Below, one piece after another: positions 16,608 to 26,250 of a DNA stretch of 64,000 nucleotides. Within the stretch, counting starts at the first letter, position 1. Every line of letters starts with the position of its first letter. The position numbers were made by a program, and so were the translations under genes. Below the pieces are notes generated by a model. The model was not told the origin of the DNA and did not search any database. It saw only the letters and a list, made by a program, of their open reading frames with translations. Source of the stretch: an uncultured Clostridia bacterium. GTDB lineage: Bacteria > Bacillota > Clostridia > Oscillospirales > Ruminococcaceae. The stretch covers positions 60,518-124,517 of the forward strand of contig CAMMMX010000005.1 of NCBI GenBank assembly GCA_946498095.1, given 5' to 3'.

Positions 16608-18338
16608 TTACGAACTTGAAGAAGAATCCGAGTTTTTCACCACAGTAACAACGAGCTTTTCTCCTGTTGTAATGTCAAACTTGTCCCCAGGGGCGACGCT
16701 GGTGTTAATCACATAGCCGTTACGGTGCTGTGGAACCTCTACATATTTAATTTCAAAGGGGATATTCAGATTTTCCAGCATGGGCTGGTAAACCTCCAGC
16801 GGCATGCCACCCTCATAATCGGGGACGGTAACAGTCTTGGGTCCGAGGCTGACGGTCAGCACAATTTCTGTTCCTGAAACCACTTTGGTATCCTCGTCAA
16901 TACTTTGCTTAATGATCACGCCCTCTGCGTAGGTGTCATTGTATTCATAATTTGGCGCTGCGAAGGTCAGTTTGCTGGTGTAACTTTCCGAGTTAATAAC
17001 TACATCATAATCCTTGCCGATAAAATTGGGGACAACGAAGTCCGCGCCCGGCATATCGGAAGTGGAAGAAATAGAAGCTGATGTGGATGACTCTGAACTG
17101 GTTGATGAATCTGACAGGTCCGATGAGCTCTCGGAACTCGTGTAGTCCGAGCTTAAGTCGGATGGCTTTTTTGTATCATCATGGAGGACAAAGACAATAA
17201 TGGCGATACCGATAGCAAGCAGTACCAGCAATGTGATGCCGCCAATCAGAAGGGCCATCTTCCATCGGGATCCGGCCGGCTCATCTTCCTCCTCGTACTC
17301 GTCCTCCTCCTCGGTGCGGATCGCTTTTACGTTTGCCGGGGTAAAGGCGCGGGTGGCATCAGTATCCTGAACAAATTGAGGCTCATTAAAAATCTTCCCT
17401 GTCAGATCCTCAATCGTTTTAATCCGTTTCTCCGGCGAGAGACGCAATCCTTCCACAATAATTTGAGAAATATTGAAAGGGATGGAGCGGTTGAGCTGTG
17501 CTGGGGGAATCAGATTATCGTTTGTACGGCGAGACAAGGCTTCCGGAGGAAGGGTACCCGTTAGGGTCCGGTACAGTACGGCACAGACGGCATAAACGTC
17601 GGTCCACGGTCCCTGCCACTCCGACGAAACATACTGTTCCGGTGCGGCGAAGCCGGGCGCAAGTTCTGGCGCCAACTCGGACTTGGCTGTACGCGTATCG
17701 CTGATGCAAAAGCCGGTTAGGGTCAGCTGCCCCAAACGGTCTACTACGAGAGTATCGAGGCTGATGCCGCGGTGGATAATATTCTGCTCATGGAGCAAAT
17801 TGAGTGTGGTAAACAGAGGCAAAAACATTTTTTTCGCCTGCGGCCAGGAAAGTTCCCCCGCATTCTCCTGCAGGAATTGGCGCAGCGGTACACCCTCGAT
17901 GTATTCACAGATGGCATAGGCTGTATTATACTCCAACAGAACATCGAAAATACTGACTACGTGCGAAAGCGTACGTAATTTGATAAGCGATCGCTGTAAC
18001 GAGATGAAATCCGACATCAAGGATTTGTAGGATGTTTCCTTGCCTGGCTGAATATGAACGGTGAGATCTCCCTTCACACGGAAGGCAAGCACATCGGGCA
18101 TATATTCCCGAATGAGAATTTTTTTCTGGCTGGCAGTATCGAAACCGATATAGGATGCACCCTCACCGTTATAGTGCAGTACTTTACCGACGATATAGCG
18201 TCCGGACAGCATTGTCCCCGGGACCAAATATGCGGCCAGATGGGGTGAGTTGGGGTTGAATCCGCAAACAGGACATATCAGTGCGGAGTTGTCGATTTCA
18301 TTCATACAACCCATGCACAGATGTTTGTTTTCAGACAT
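16608..18338 (-). CDS. Zinc-ribbon / kinase-fold (pseudokinase) / PASTA membrane protein
   Basis: A 576-aa single-pass membrane protein. Order: a zinc ribbon with Cys8, Cys11, Cys22 and Cys25; a Hanks-type kinase fold (about 46-315); an acidic linker (EEEDEYEEEDE, 343-353); one membrane helix (361-385); a long Ser/Thr/Asp linker; and two extracellular PASTA domains (about 435-499 and 502-567), which in relatives bind muropeptides or beta-lactams. The kinase core lacks key residues. The VAIK lysine is Arg77 (LIREYMP), HRD is HRG (189-191), the following Asn is Thr (DTL), and DFG is GFC (209-211). APE (232-234) is kept. It is probably a catalytically dead sensor. The start at 18338 follows GGAGG; upstream in-frame ATGs are rejected. 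Confidence 0.85.
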   Translation of the reverse strand: MSENKHLCMGCMNEIDNSALICPVCGFNPNSPHLAAYLVPGTMLSGRYIVGKVLHYNGEGASYIGFDTASQKKILIREYMPDVLAFRVKGDLTVHIQPGKETSYKSLMSDFISLQRSLIKLRTLSHVVSIFDVLLEYNTAYAICEYIEGVPLRQFLQENAGELSWPQAKKMFLPLFTTLNLLHEQNIIHRGISLDTLVVDRLGQLTLTGFCISDTRTAKSELAPELAPGFAAPEQYVSSEWQGPWTDVYAVCAVLYRTLTGTLPPEALSRRTNDNLIPPAQLNRSIPFNISQIIVEGLRLSPEKRIKTIEDLTGKIFNEPQFVQDTDATRAFTPANVKAIRTEEEDEYEEEDEPAGSRWKMALLIGGITLLVLLAIGIAIIVFVLHDDTKKPSDLSSDYTSSESSSDLSDSSTSSESSTSASISSTSDMPGADFVVPNFIGKDYDVVINSESYTSKLTFAAPNYEYNDTYAEGVIIKQSIDEDTKVVSGTEIVLTVSLGPKTVTVPDYEGGMPLEVYQPMLENLNIPFEIKYVEVPQHRNGYVINTSVAPGDKFDITTGEKLVVTVVKNSDSSSSS

Positions 18339-18460
18339 GATAATTCCTCCATATAGGAAAGGCCGGACAGCCTTGTGCCCAAATATGTATACAGGAGCAA
18401 AGGACACCATCCTCCGCTCCTGTCCGATTGTGGTGTAAAACCGCGCCACCGCTATAAAAT

Positions 18461-18489
18461 ATGATAGCAACGGCAGAAAGATTTGTCAA
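18461..18489 (-). promoter_or_regulatory. Promoter of the pseudokinase gene
   Basis: On the minus strand: TTGACA (18489-18484), 17-bp spacer, TATCAT (18466-18461). The leader of about 115 nt includes a hairpin with arms ACAGGAGC (18391-18398) and GCTCCTGT (18416-18423). The gene is therefore transcribed independently of the large synthase upstream. Confidence 0.75.
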
Positions 18490-18599
18490 CCATTTTCCCC
18501 TGATTGTAATTGAATTTTCGTTATGACTACAAAAGCGTAACAGAATGCTACACAGTTGTTTCGACGCAGTATACCCACCCTGGAAGGGGTCCATAGGGC

Positions 18600-21500
18600 C
18601 TATAATTCTTCGTCTGTGGGCGCGATGGTTTTCCGCTTTTTGCCGCAGACACGGATCTGATAGTGGCCCCCGTCCAAAGGGACACAGACTTGTGCAGGTC
18701 CTTCGCCGTCTACAGTGATGCTAATTTCTGTTCCGGCGTAACGCAGCTGCGCTTGATAACCTTCCCATTGCGGCGGGAGATGGGGGTGGATATGCACCTG
18801 TCCATCTGCGATGACAATCCCAAGCAGATCCTCGAGAACGGCGCGGTAATACCAGCCGGCCGCACCGGTATAGAGACTCCAACCGCCCCGTCCCCATGCG
18901 TCAGGATGGGTATAGACATCCGCCGCCATATAATATGGCTCGGTTTTGTAGTCTTCTCCTGGAAAGGTACCGTCGTAGCGGCTGACTGGATTGAGCATCT
19001 GGATGAGTCGGTAACCCAGCGCGGCGTCCCCGCTGCGCAGTACCGCCATCGACAGCCAGACTGCACCGTGGGTATATTGACCGCCGTTTTCACGGATGCC
19101 GGGCGGATAGGATTTGACATATCCAGGTTTTTGGGCGGAATGGGCAAACGGGGGATCAAACAGACGAATGATACCTCGATCAAAATCCACCAGACGTGCC
19201 ACAGCATTTCTCAGTGCCTGCTGGACACGGTCGCGATCGGGCAAGCGGGCTAAAACAGCGAAACTTTGCGGCAGGGAGTCGATTTGACATTCATCATTCT
19301 TGCCGCTTCCCATAGGCGTGCCGTCGTCGTAGAAAGCGCGTAAATACCAGTCCCCGTCCCAGCAGTGTTCATCCACCCGCGCCTTTAATTCACGGGAGAG
19401 CGATAGGTAACCGTCGGCATCGGCGTCCGCACCCCGCAGGCGTGCGGTACGGGAAAACCGTTCCAGTACAATGGAGAGGAATAACGCCAACCAGACGCTT
19501 TCCCCGCGTCCCGCGATACCGACGCCATTATAACCGTCGTTCCAATCTCCGCACCCCATCAGGGGCAGCCCATGCTCGCCAAATCGGCAAGCATGTTGGA
19601 TGGCGCGCCTGCAATGTTCGTAGACATCAGCCTCCTCGCCTTCTGTAACCTCCAGATACCGTTCATGCTCATCGGGGGCAAGAGCGGGCCCAGTACAGAA
19701 AGGGGCGGACGTAGAGAGAATGCTATAGTCGCAAGTCTTTTCCAGGTATTCGCAAACCGTATAGGGCAACCACAGGAGATCGTCAGAGTAACGAGTGCGT
19801 ACTCCTTTACGACCGGATTCCTTACCGTTTTTCGGAAGGGAGTGCCACCAATGCAGCACATCTCCTTCCGGAAATTGGCTTGCACAGGCGCGTAAGATTT
19901 GCTGCCGGGAGACATCTGGATTGAGCAGTACGACCTGGCAAGCGTCCTGGAGCTGGTCGCGGAAGCCAAAAGCACCGCCGCATTGAAAGAAGCCGGTACG
20001 TGCGAAGATACGGCATCCCAATGTCTGCCACCAGAGAAAGCGGTTGAACAGCGCATTGAGCGACTGATCCGGCGTTTCAATGCGGATGCTGTTTTCGTTG
20101 TGTCGCAGCGCCGGCTTTATAGGAACCTCCTGCCAGGCTGCGGTGACGGCCAGACTGTGCGCGGCCTCGCTATCCGTTGCGGCAGCGAGGACAAATTTAA
20201 TTTTTTCCTTGCGGCGGGGCGGAAGCTCTCGTTTATGGATGAGGGTAGCACAAGGAAGCGCATTGGAGGAGATGGATCGTTCCTCCCAATTTCCCGACCA
20301 GAAAGCGACACGATCGGTGGTGATCGTATCGGGCTGGGTGTCGGATGCCAGCGACAGGTAGCTTTTCACGCTGCTGTTAAAGGGGTTGTGGAGCGTCAGA
20401 CAGCCGTTTTCTGATTGTGCGGAAATCTGTCGCGCCGTCATGGGGTTGACGTCCAAAACCGGCTCGGTATAAAAAGCGAGAGAGACCGGCTGGATCATAC
20501 CTCCTTCAGAGGATGTGTTCATCAATTCCACCTCAATTTCCTTTATGGGAGCGTCAGGAGCGATACGGACCGTCACCCTGGTTTCAATTTGCACGGCCTT
20601 TCCTTCGTAAATCGCTTGATCAGGGGTAAACGTACAGCGTGCACCACGGGTCAAACTGTAAAAAGCATCGCCAATACGAAGGACAAGCAACTCGCCAGCG
20701 TTGTCGGTACGAACGTCGTTGGTCCAGGGGGTGAGCTTGTTTTCTCTCGCGTTGATATAATAGGTGTATCCAAGCGATGTTGTGGATAAAAGCGTGCCAA
20801 AGGTGGGATTCGCAAGGACATGACACCACGGGATATCGGGCATCTGAGTGACGGTAACGCCGTCGTTGTGGAAGACGCCTCCCTCGAAAATTGTTCCCTG
20901 GGGTGCGTCGTCGACCGGTGGATTCACCTGCTGGAGACGGAACGGTGTACAGACGCTGGTAGGCAGATCCAAACGGACCATTGTTTTGGGAGCAATATGG
21001 ACCGCAGCGGCACGTAGAAGCGTGCCTATCTGTGGCGGTTGTGCTGCCATGTCCACCAGATGGACACCGCTTTTTCCGTCCAGGGAACCGGTAAATCCGG
21101 CCTTTTGCAAGGCCTGCCTGAGACGGTTATACGCGGGACGATCATAGTCTCCCTGATCGTTGTAGGTGAAAACAAGATCCGTTTCGATCCCGCACAGCCG
21201 CAGCATCTGGCAACACTCCAGGTATCCCGGAACGCGATCATCATCCCCGGATGCGATAGTTTCCAGAAGGATAATTGGCAAATCTCCGGAAACGCCCAAC
21301 CCCCAAAGGGCGTTGACAGGAAGTCGGTTGGCCTCGATCGAACGAATATTCAGCGTGCTGTCCCGTTTATGGAACAAAATTTGAGGCAGGATAGCGGTGG
21401 CCAGCCGGCCTCCAACAGAGTCATAACGAAGGGGCGACTGGGTTAGAGCGGCCTTTTCCATCGCCGTCGGGCGTCGGGCCTGTTTGACCCCGCGTAAGAC

Positions 21501-24500
21501 TTCTTCCTCGGAACGCGCGGTGCAGGTAAAGAAGGAAAGCTCGGTTTTGCCGGGCTGTGTCGGTACACTCAGCCAGATGCAGGGATCGGGGACGGCGGTT
21601 TCATCCTGTCCTTGCAGTTCAAAGGACAGTGCAGCTTGGACTGGGCGTTCCCCGAAACGGGCGGAGGCCAGTACGCGTTCGCGGTTGAGGCAGAAGGAAA
21701 AGTGTATGTCGTCCTGGACGAACCCGCAGGCCATATACAGCGTATCGTCGCTATGACGGCTTTTCCGGGAGCATATGAAGATGTTTTCTTCCGGCAAATA
21801 CCGGATGTTTAAAAATAGCTTCGAGAAGGCCGGATGTGCCAAATAGTCCTTCAAAGCGGACAGCACCGGCTCAGTATAGATCACGATCCGGCCGGGTTCG
21901 CGTGACTTGACGGCGATACGGCGGATTTCACAGGGAAGGGAGCCCTTGACCGAGACCTCCATTCCACATTGGACCTGAAGTGCATTGTGGTAAAAGGAGA
22001 CTTTATCCTGTGAAAATTCAGCGCTGAATGCCTCATCGGGACGCATCATTGGCAGATAAGTCAAGGGATGAACCTCCTCCCCTTGGACATAGGCGCAAAA
22101 AGTCCCCTGTGGATAGCGCAATAAATCCAGCGTACGTTTGGTGATGTCAGCGCCTTGGTACAAAAGGAAGGAGGCGCCTAGATCGGTCTGTACGGAGGTC
22201 AGTTCCCCGTTGGATAAAAGATGAACCTTGGGCTGTTGGATATAAAATTTATCAAATGTTTGCATGGTTTCCCCCTCCCGTGTGTTGGGCTTTTTTTGTT
22301 TTTGCTGTCGTATCGCTGTTTGAACCGCAGGATCATCCAGGACGACGTTGCATAACGGGACTTTCTCCTGTAAAAGCTCCTGGCAGCTATCCATCTGCTC
22401 GTCGGACAGAAAGCGTTTTTGCATAATGTTGTCCATCAGCGCGTTGGAAATGGCGACAATACTCATTCCCATATGATGGGCCATATAGCTTTTGACTATC
22501 GCCATCCCATGTTCCCCTACCCGTGAAGGTGTGAAATCCAGCGCTTCATATAGGCCGTACATACCCCCCATTCCCATCAGGCGCAGCCGTTGGAGATTGT
22601 GAAAGGAGGCGCTGAAGTCGTGTCCCAGTGTCAGGTAGGAGGAATAAGGCGAGACTACAGTTTCCAAATCCTGCCCTTGCTTTAGGGCGATCCGTTGAAC
22701 GCCGTGCGCTTTATATTGGTAATTGAGGTGGGTATCGAAGGCGTAATAGCCGCTTTCCGAAATCCCGAAAGGCAGGTGTAGCGATGCGGTACGCTGGCGC
22801 TGTGCATACAGGCAGAAACGTAGTCCCTCAAAGCCTAGCGACCCTTCCATACAGTGAAGCAATAACTCCGGCATATAATATTCGAACATAGTACCCGTCC
22901 AGGAGACAGGGCCGGTGTGACGCCCAAGGCGGGCAAGGGTGCGGCTGAGCGCCCCCCAGTGTTTTTTGGGGATCTGACGGCAGGCAATGGCGAAGTAGCT
23001 GGTCATGCGCGACTCGCTCATCAGCATGTCGTAATGTGAAGGGCTGAGTCGTCCCGTCTCCACCTCGTAGCCGATAGACAGCAGGCACTTTTGCTTATCG
23101 TAAAAAGCACCGATGTCAGTATGACGAATCAGGAGTTCGATACGTTCTATGAGTCCCGGGATGCCGGGGTGCTCCGACTGATATTCCTTTAGCCCTTCTT
23201 TTAGCGCGACCAGGCAGCAGGCTAGGTTGCCGCTGTCCACTGCCGAGACGTACAGGGGCGGCAGTACCTCCAACGTCTGGGTGTCGTACCAATTGTACAG
23301 GTTCCCATTCCATTTGCGTAGCTTTTCCAGTGTCGATACCGTGTTTTCCACCCTGGAAGCGAGCGCGGAGGTCGGGATGACATCGAAGTCCCGGGCGGCG
23401 AGAGCGGAGAGCAGCATCAGGCCAATGTTGGTTGGAGAGGTGCGGTGCGCGACCGCGTAGACAGGTGCTAGTTGGACATTGTCAGGCGGGAGAAAATGAT
23501 CGGCCTGACCGGCATAGTCCTCATAAAAGCGCCACATCGTTTGAAGGTCCGACTTTAACAGTGCCCGCTGTGCGTCGGTGATATCAGAGTTTGCTGCGGG
23601 ATAAGGGCGACCGGACAGCAGAACCAGGGGAATGACAAGGGAAAAAAAGACGCCGCACAAGCGCGTGAAGCCATAGGGGGAGATCAGGAGCAAAAGCCCA
23701 ATCAACACAGCCGGCGCAAAGGTACGTAAAATTGTAATGGTTTTGTTTTTACCGCTCTCGGCCTGGGCCGCGGTGGTCCATTGCAATAGATTTTTCTTGC
23801 TAACGGCCATCCGCCAAATTACCCGTAGAAGTGCGTCAAGCGAAATGATGCCTAGATGGGGCAGAAGGACAAAATCATAAAAAACCCGGCATAACGATTG
23901 AGCGGCAGCAGGGAGAGCCCGGGAATAATATCTGTCCGTTAAGGAGGATAATCCCGCCGTAATCAGCGCGGATACAAAGGAGAGGAGAAAAGGGGAAAGC
24001 GTACCCAGTATGGCGGCGAATGTTAGTACCGCTGAGGTCGCGGGGCGGCAGAATACGGCCAATATGAGGCAAAGCGTGGACAAAATTGGCGTGACGGCCC
24101 GGCGTACATTATCCAGAAGCTTATAACGAGATAAGGCTCCCAAGGGATTTTTGACGGTACCTGATGCGCCGGGTACATTTCCCCAAAGATAGGGCGTATT
24201 TTGCAGATCGCCCCGGATCCAGCGGTGCTGGCGCTTGAAATAGGAAATTGGATTGGAGGGGATGCCGTCGGTCATCTGGACTTGTGGGATAAATGCGGCA
24301 CGAAGAAAGCCTCCTTCCAGAATGTCATGACTGAGGATCCGTTCAGGCGGAAAAAAGTTTCCGAGCAGACGGTGGAAGACGTCGACATTGATGAGGCCTT
24401 TGCCGGCGAAGATACCTTCATGAAACAAATCCTGGTACAGGTCGGCGCCAGCGGTATCATAGGCAGAGACGCCGCCGAGTCCTCCCATGATTTTGGCAAA

Positions 24501-26063
24501 CGGTGTGGTAAGAGAGGCACGCAGGTCGACGGCAACGTCCGGCACAAAGATGCCGTAGCCGTGCACAACGCGGCCGTGACGGATGATCGGACGGTTAAGT
24601 GGATGTAGTGCACGGCTGACAAGGCCGGAGATACTATCCATCAGCGCGTTCGTATCCGCATCGAGCGCCATGATATAACGGCAGGAGCGAACGAAGGCCG
24701 TATCTCCCTGCGTGAGGATAAAAGGCGGAGTCTTTCCCTTGATAAATTGGATAAGCTCTGTAATAGCACCGCGTTTGCGTTCGTATCCGGTGTAGGCTCC
24801 TTGGGTTCGGCAGAAGCTGCGTCCGCGCACCACGAGAAAAAAGCGATTATGGTATTTTTGATTGAGTTGAGAAATCAACTTGGATGCGGCTGAGAGGATG
24901 AACCGATCGCCGTCGGTTCGTAGTTTATCCGACTGCGCGAGGTCGGCCAGAATACAGAACCGGATATTCGGATCCGGATTTGCTTGGAAAAGGTTCACCA
25001 GATGGCGGCGCATGGAGCGGACATCCTCCGCATTGCTGAACATAGTGGAGATGACGGCGAGAGTCCGTCCAGCATCCGGTAGACCTTCGTCCACGTTCAT
25101 TGCCGGTAGGGGATGGTGTTCCAGCCGTCTCAGATAAAAGTGATCGCAGACCGTTTTTGCCGCGTCAAAAACGGGAAGAACAATGAGGAGAGGAATAAAG
25201 GGATTGCTGCATAGAGCGCCTAGTACGAGGGAAGCTAGTATAGCGGCGACGGGCGCTGTCCACCAGTAAAAATGACGTCGTTGATAGCCAAAGTAGCGGG
25301 CGTAACGTGCATAGAGGGGCGTACCGATGTGTTGCCCACGTTTATTGGATTTGTCCAACATTTCCTTGGCTACGATATCCTCCCGGCACTTTTCTTTTAT
25401 GGCTATACGCGCGGTCATGTCACGGTAGGTTCTCCGCGTCCGATCAGTCATTTTCGGATAATCCCCAGTAGGATCCTGATCGTAAAGATGCTCCAGTACG
25501 CTTTTTTCCCGCAAAATTTGTTCTGTATCGATGGTGTCGCATGATGACAGAATACCAAACAGACGTTGAATCGGCGTGCAATCGCTTTTGTCTGACAGGT
25601 AAATGTCCCGCAGGGAAAGACATGCCGCTACTTTTATAAAATCAATAATATATTCCAGCTCGAAATTGCGGGCGGTTTGGTAACTTTGGTAGACATCCAG
25701 CGCCTTGCATAAGCTGCTGGTTGTCAGCGGGAACCCTGGTGTGTCCACGCACAACTGGATGAATGGGAAGAAGGACGAGCGTTCTTTCGAACCGTAGGAT
25801 ACCCGAAGCGTATGGTCAGACAGCAAAAGCTGTTTGATTTCCTTCTCTGCAAGATAGAAATTATCCCGCAGCCATTGCTGCTTCTGGTTGAGCGAGGAGA
25901 GCCGGAAAAGGGCTGTATAACTCTTTTTGAGATCGTGTAATGTCCGGCGCAGGAGACGACGGTAGTAAAACGAGGAAAATGTAGCGTCCGCGCCCCTTTC
26001 CATCAGTTCTGCGATTTCGCCGTATAAGCCGCCAAATTCGTATTCCTGATCATTTTGTGTCAT
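18600..26063 (-). CDS. Giant cyclic beta-1,2-glucan synthase homologue (GT84-GH189-GH94)
   Basis: A 2487-aa membrane protein with the NdvB/ChvB architecture. An N-terminal cytosolic region (about 1-265) precedes membrane segments (about 268-304). A GT84-type glycosyltransferase follows, with DADT at 468-471 and RQHRWIRGD near 611-619. A cluster of membrane helices (about 655-710 and 780-817) comes next. A cyclising GH189-like domain (about 865-1235) has both expected acidic sites, MFEYYMP (Glu1061) and GISES (Glu1103). A C-terminal GH94-like phosphorylase domain has GDWND at 2172-2176. It should make beta-1,2-glucan from UDP-glucose. It is somewhat shorter than proteobacterial NdvB (about 2800). 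ATG 26063 is preferred over 26171 because GGAAAGGA lies 8 nt upstream. The product's function in Clostridia is uncertain. Confidence 0.88.
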   Translation of the reverse strand: MTQNDQEYEFGGLYGEIAELMERGADATFSSFYYRRLLRRTLHDLKKSYTALFRLSSLNQKQQWLRDNFYLAEKEIKQLLLSDHTLRVSYGSKERSSFFPFIQLCVDTPGFPLTTSSLCKALDVYQSYQTARNFELEYIIDFIKVAACLSLRDIYLSDKSDCTPIQRLFGILSSCDTIDTEQILREKSVLEHLYDQDPTGDYPKMTDRTRRTYRDMTARIAIKEKCREDIVAKEMLDKSNKRGQHIGTPLYARYARYFGYQRRHFYWWTAPVAAILASLVLGALCSNPFIPLLIVLPVFDAAKTVCDHFYLRRLEHHPLPAMNVDEGLPDAGRTLAVISTMFSNAEDVRSMRRHLVNLFQANPDPNIRFCILADLAQSDKLRTDGDRFILSAASKLISQLNQKYHNRFFLVVRGRSFCRTQGAYTGYERKRGAITELIQFIKGKTPPFILTQGDTAFVRSCRYIMALDADTNALMDSISGLVSRALHPLNRPIIRHGRVVHGYGIFVPDVAVDLRASLTTPFAKIMGGLGGVSAYDTAGADLYQDLFHEGIFAGKGLINVDVFHRLLGNFFPPERILSHDILEGGFLRAAFIPQVQMTDGIPSNPISYFKRQHRWIRGDLQNTPYLWGNVPGASGTVKNPLGALSRYKLLDNVRRAVTPILSTLCLILAVFCRPATSAVLTFAAILGTLSPFLLSFVSALITAGLSSLTDRYYSRALPAAAQSLCRVFYDFVLLPHLGIISLDALLRVIWRMAVSKKNLLQWTTAAQAESGKNKTITILRTFAPAVLIGLLLLISPYGFTRLCGVFFSLVIPLVLLSGRPYPAANSDITDAQRALLKSDLQTMWRFYEDYAGQADHFLPPDNVQLAPVYAVAHRTSPTNIGLMLLSALAARDFDVIPTSALASRVENTVSTLEKLRKWNGNLYNWYDTQTLEVLPPLYVSAVDSGNLACCLVALKEGLKEYQSEHPGIPGLIERIELLIRHTDIGAFYDKQKCLLSIGYEVETGRLSPSHYDMLMSESRMTSYFAIACRQIPKKHWGALSRTLARLGRHTGPVSWTGTMFEYYMPELLLHCMEGSLGFEGLRFCLYAQRQRTASLHLPFGISESGYYAFDTHLNYQYKAHGVQRIALKQGQDLETVVSPYSSYLTLGHDFSASFHNLQRLRLMGMGGMYGLYEALDFTPSRVGEHGMAIVKSYMAHHMGMSIVAISNALMDNIMQKRFLSDEQMDSCQELLQEKVPLCNVVLDDPAVQTAIRQQKQKKPNTREGETMQTFDKFYIQQPKVHLLSNGELTSVQTDLGASFLLYQGADITKRTLDLLRYPQGTFCAYVQGEEVHPLTYLPMMRPDEAFSAEFSQDKVSFYHNALQVQCGMEVSVKGSLPCEIRRIAVKSREPGRIVIYTEPVLSALKDYLAHPAFSKLFLNIRYLPEENIFICSRKSRHSDDTLYMACGFVQDDIHFSFCLNRERVLASARFGERPVQAALSFELQGQDETAVPDPCIWLSVPTQPGKTELSFFTCTARSEEEVLRGVKQARRPTAMEKAALTQSPLRYDSVGGRLATAILPQILFHKRDSTLNIRSIEANRLPVNALWGLGVSGDLPIILLETIASGDDDRVPGYLECCQMLRLCGIETDLVFTYNDQGDYDRPAYNRLRQALQKAGFTGSLDGKSGVHLVDMAAQPPQIGTLLRAAAVHIAPKTMVRLDLPTSVCTPFRLQQVNPPVDDAPQGTIFEGGVFHNDGVTVTQMPDIPWCHVLANPTFGTLLSTTSLGYTYYINARENKLTPWTNDVRTDNAGELLVLRIGDAFYSLTRGARCTFTPDQAIYEGKAVQIETRVTVRIAPDAPIKEIEVELMNTSSEGGMIQPVSLAFYTEPVLDVNPMTARQISAQSENGCLTLHNPFNSSVKSYLSLASDTQPDTITTDRVAFWSGNWEERSISSNALPCATLIHKRELPPRRKEKIKFVLAAATDSEAAHSLAVTAAWQEVPIKPALRHNENSIRIETPDQSLNALFNRFLWWQTLGCRIFARTGFFQCGGAFGFRDQLQDACQVVLLNPDVSRQQILRACASQFPEGDVLHWWHSLPKNGKESGRKGVRTRYSDDLLWLPYTVCEYLEKTCDYSILSTSAPFCTGPALAPDEHERYLEVTEGEEADVYEHCRRAIQHACRFGEHGLPLMGCGDWNDGYNGVGIAGRGESVWLALFLSIVLERFSRTARLRGADADADGYLSLSRELKARVDEHCWDGDWYLRAFYDDGTPMGSGKNDECQIDSLPQSFAVLARLPDRDRVQQALRNAVARLVDFDRGIIRLFDPPFAHSAQKPGYVKSYPPGIRENGGQYTHGAVWLSMAVLRSGDAALGYRLIQMLNPVSRYDGTFPGEDYKTEPYYMAADVYTHPDAWGRGGWSLYTGAAGWYYRAVLEDLLGIVIADGQVHIHPHLPPQWEGYQAQLRYAGTEISITVDGEGPAQVCVPLDGGHYQIRVCGKKRKTIAPTDEEL

Positions 26064-26182
26064 CGTACCAGTCCTTTCCAGGGGGATGCTGTCCCGCAGG
26101 ACAGGACGTTCGCCCTGATGAAAATCATGGTTATTATTGACCATGTCTATCAAAAAATACGGGGCCAGCATGACGCTCCCTA

Positions 26183-26210
26183 TTGACGGCGCTTAAATCC
26201 CTGCTATAAT
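26183..26210 (+). promoter_or_regulatory. Promoter of the URO-D family gene
   Basis: TTGACG (26183-26188), 16-bp spacer, TATAAT (26205-26210), 40 nt before ATG 26251. It is divergent from the glucan synthase. Confidence 0.7.
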
Positions 26211-26250
26211 GGAAACAATCAATATAGATAAAAAGGAAGGAAGACATACG

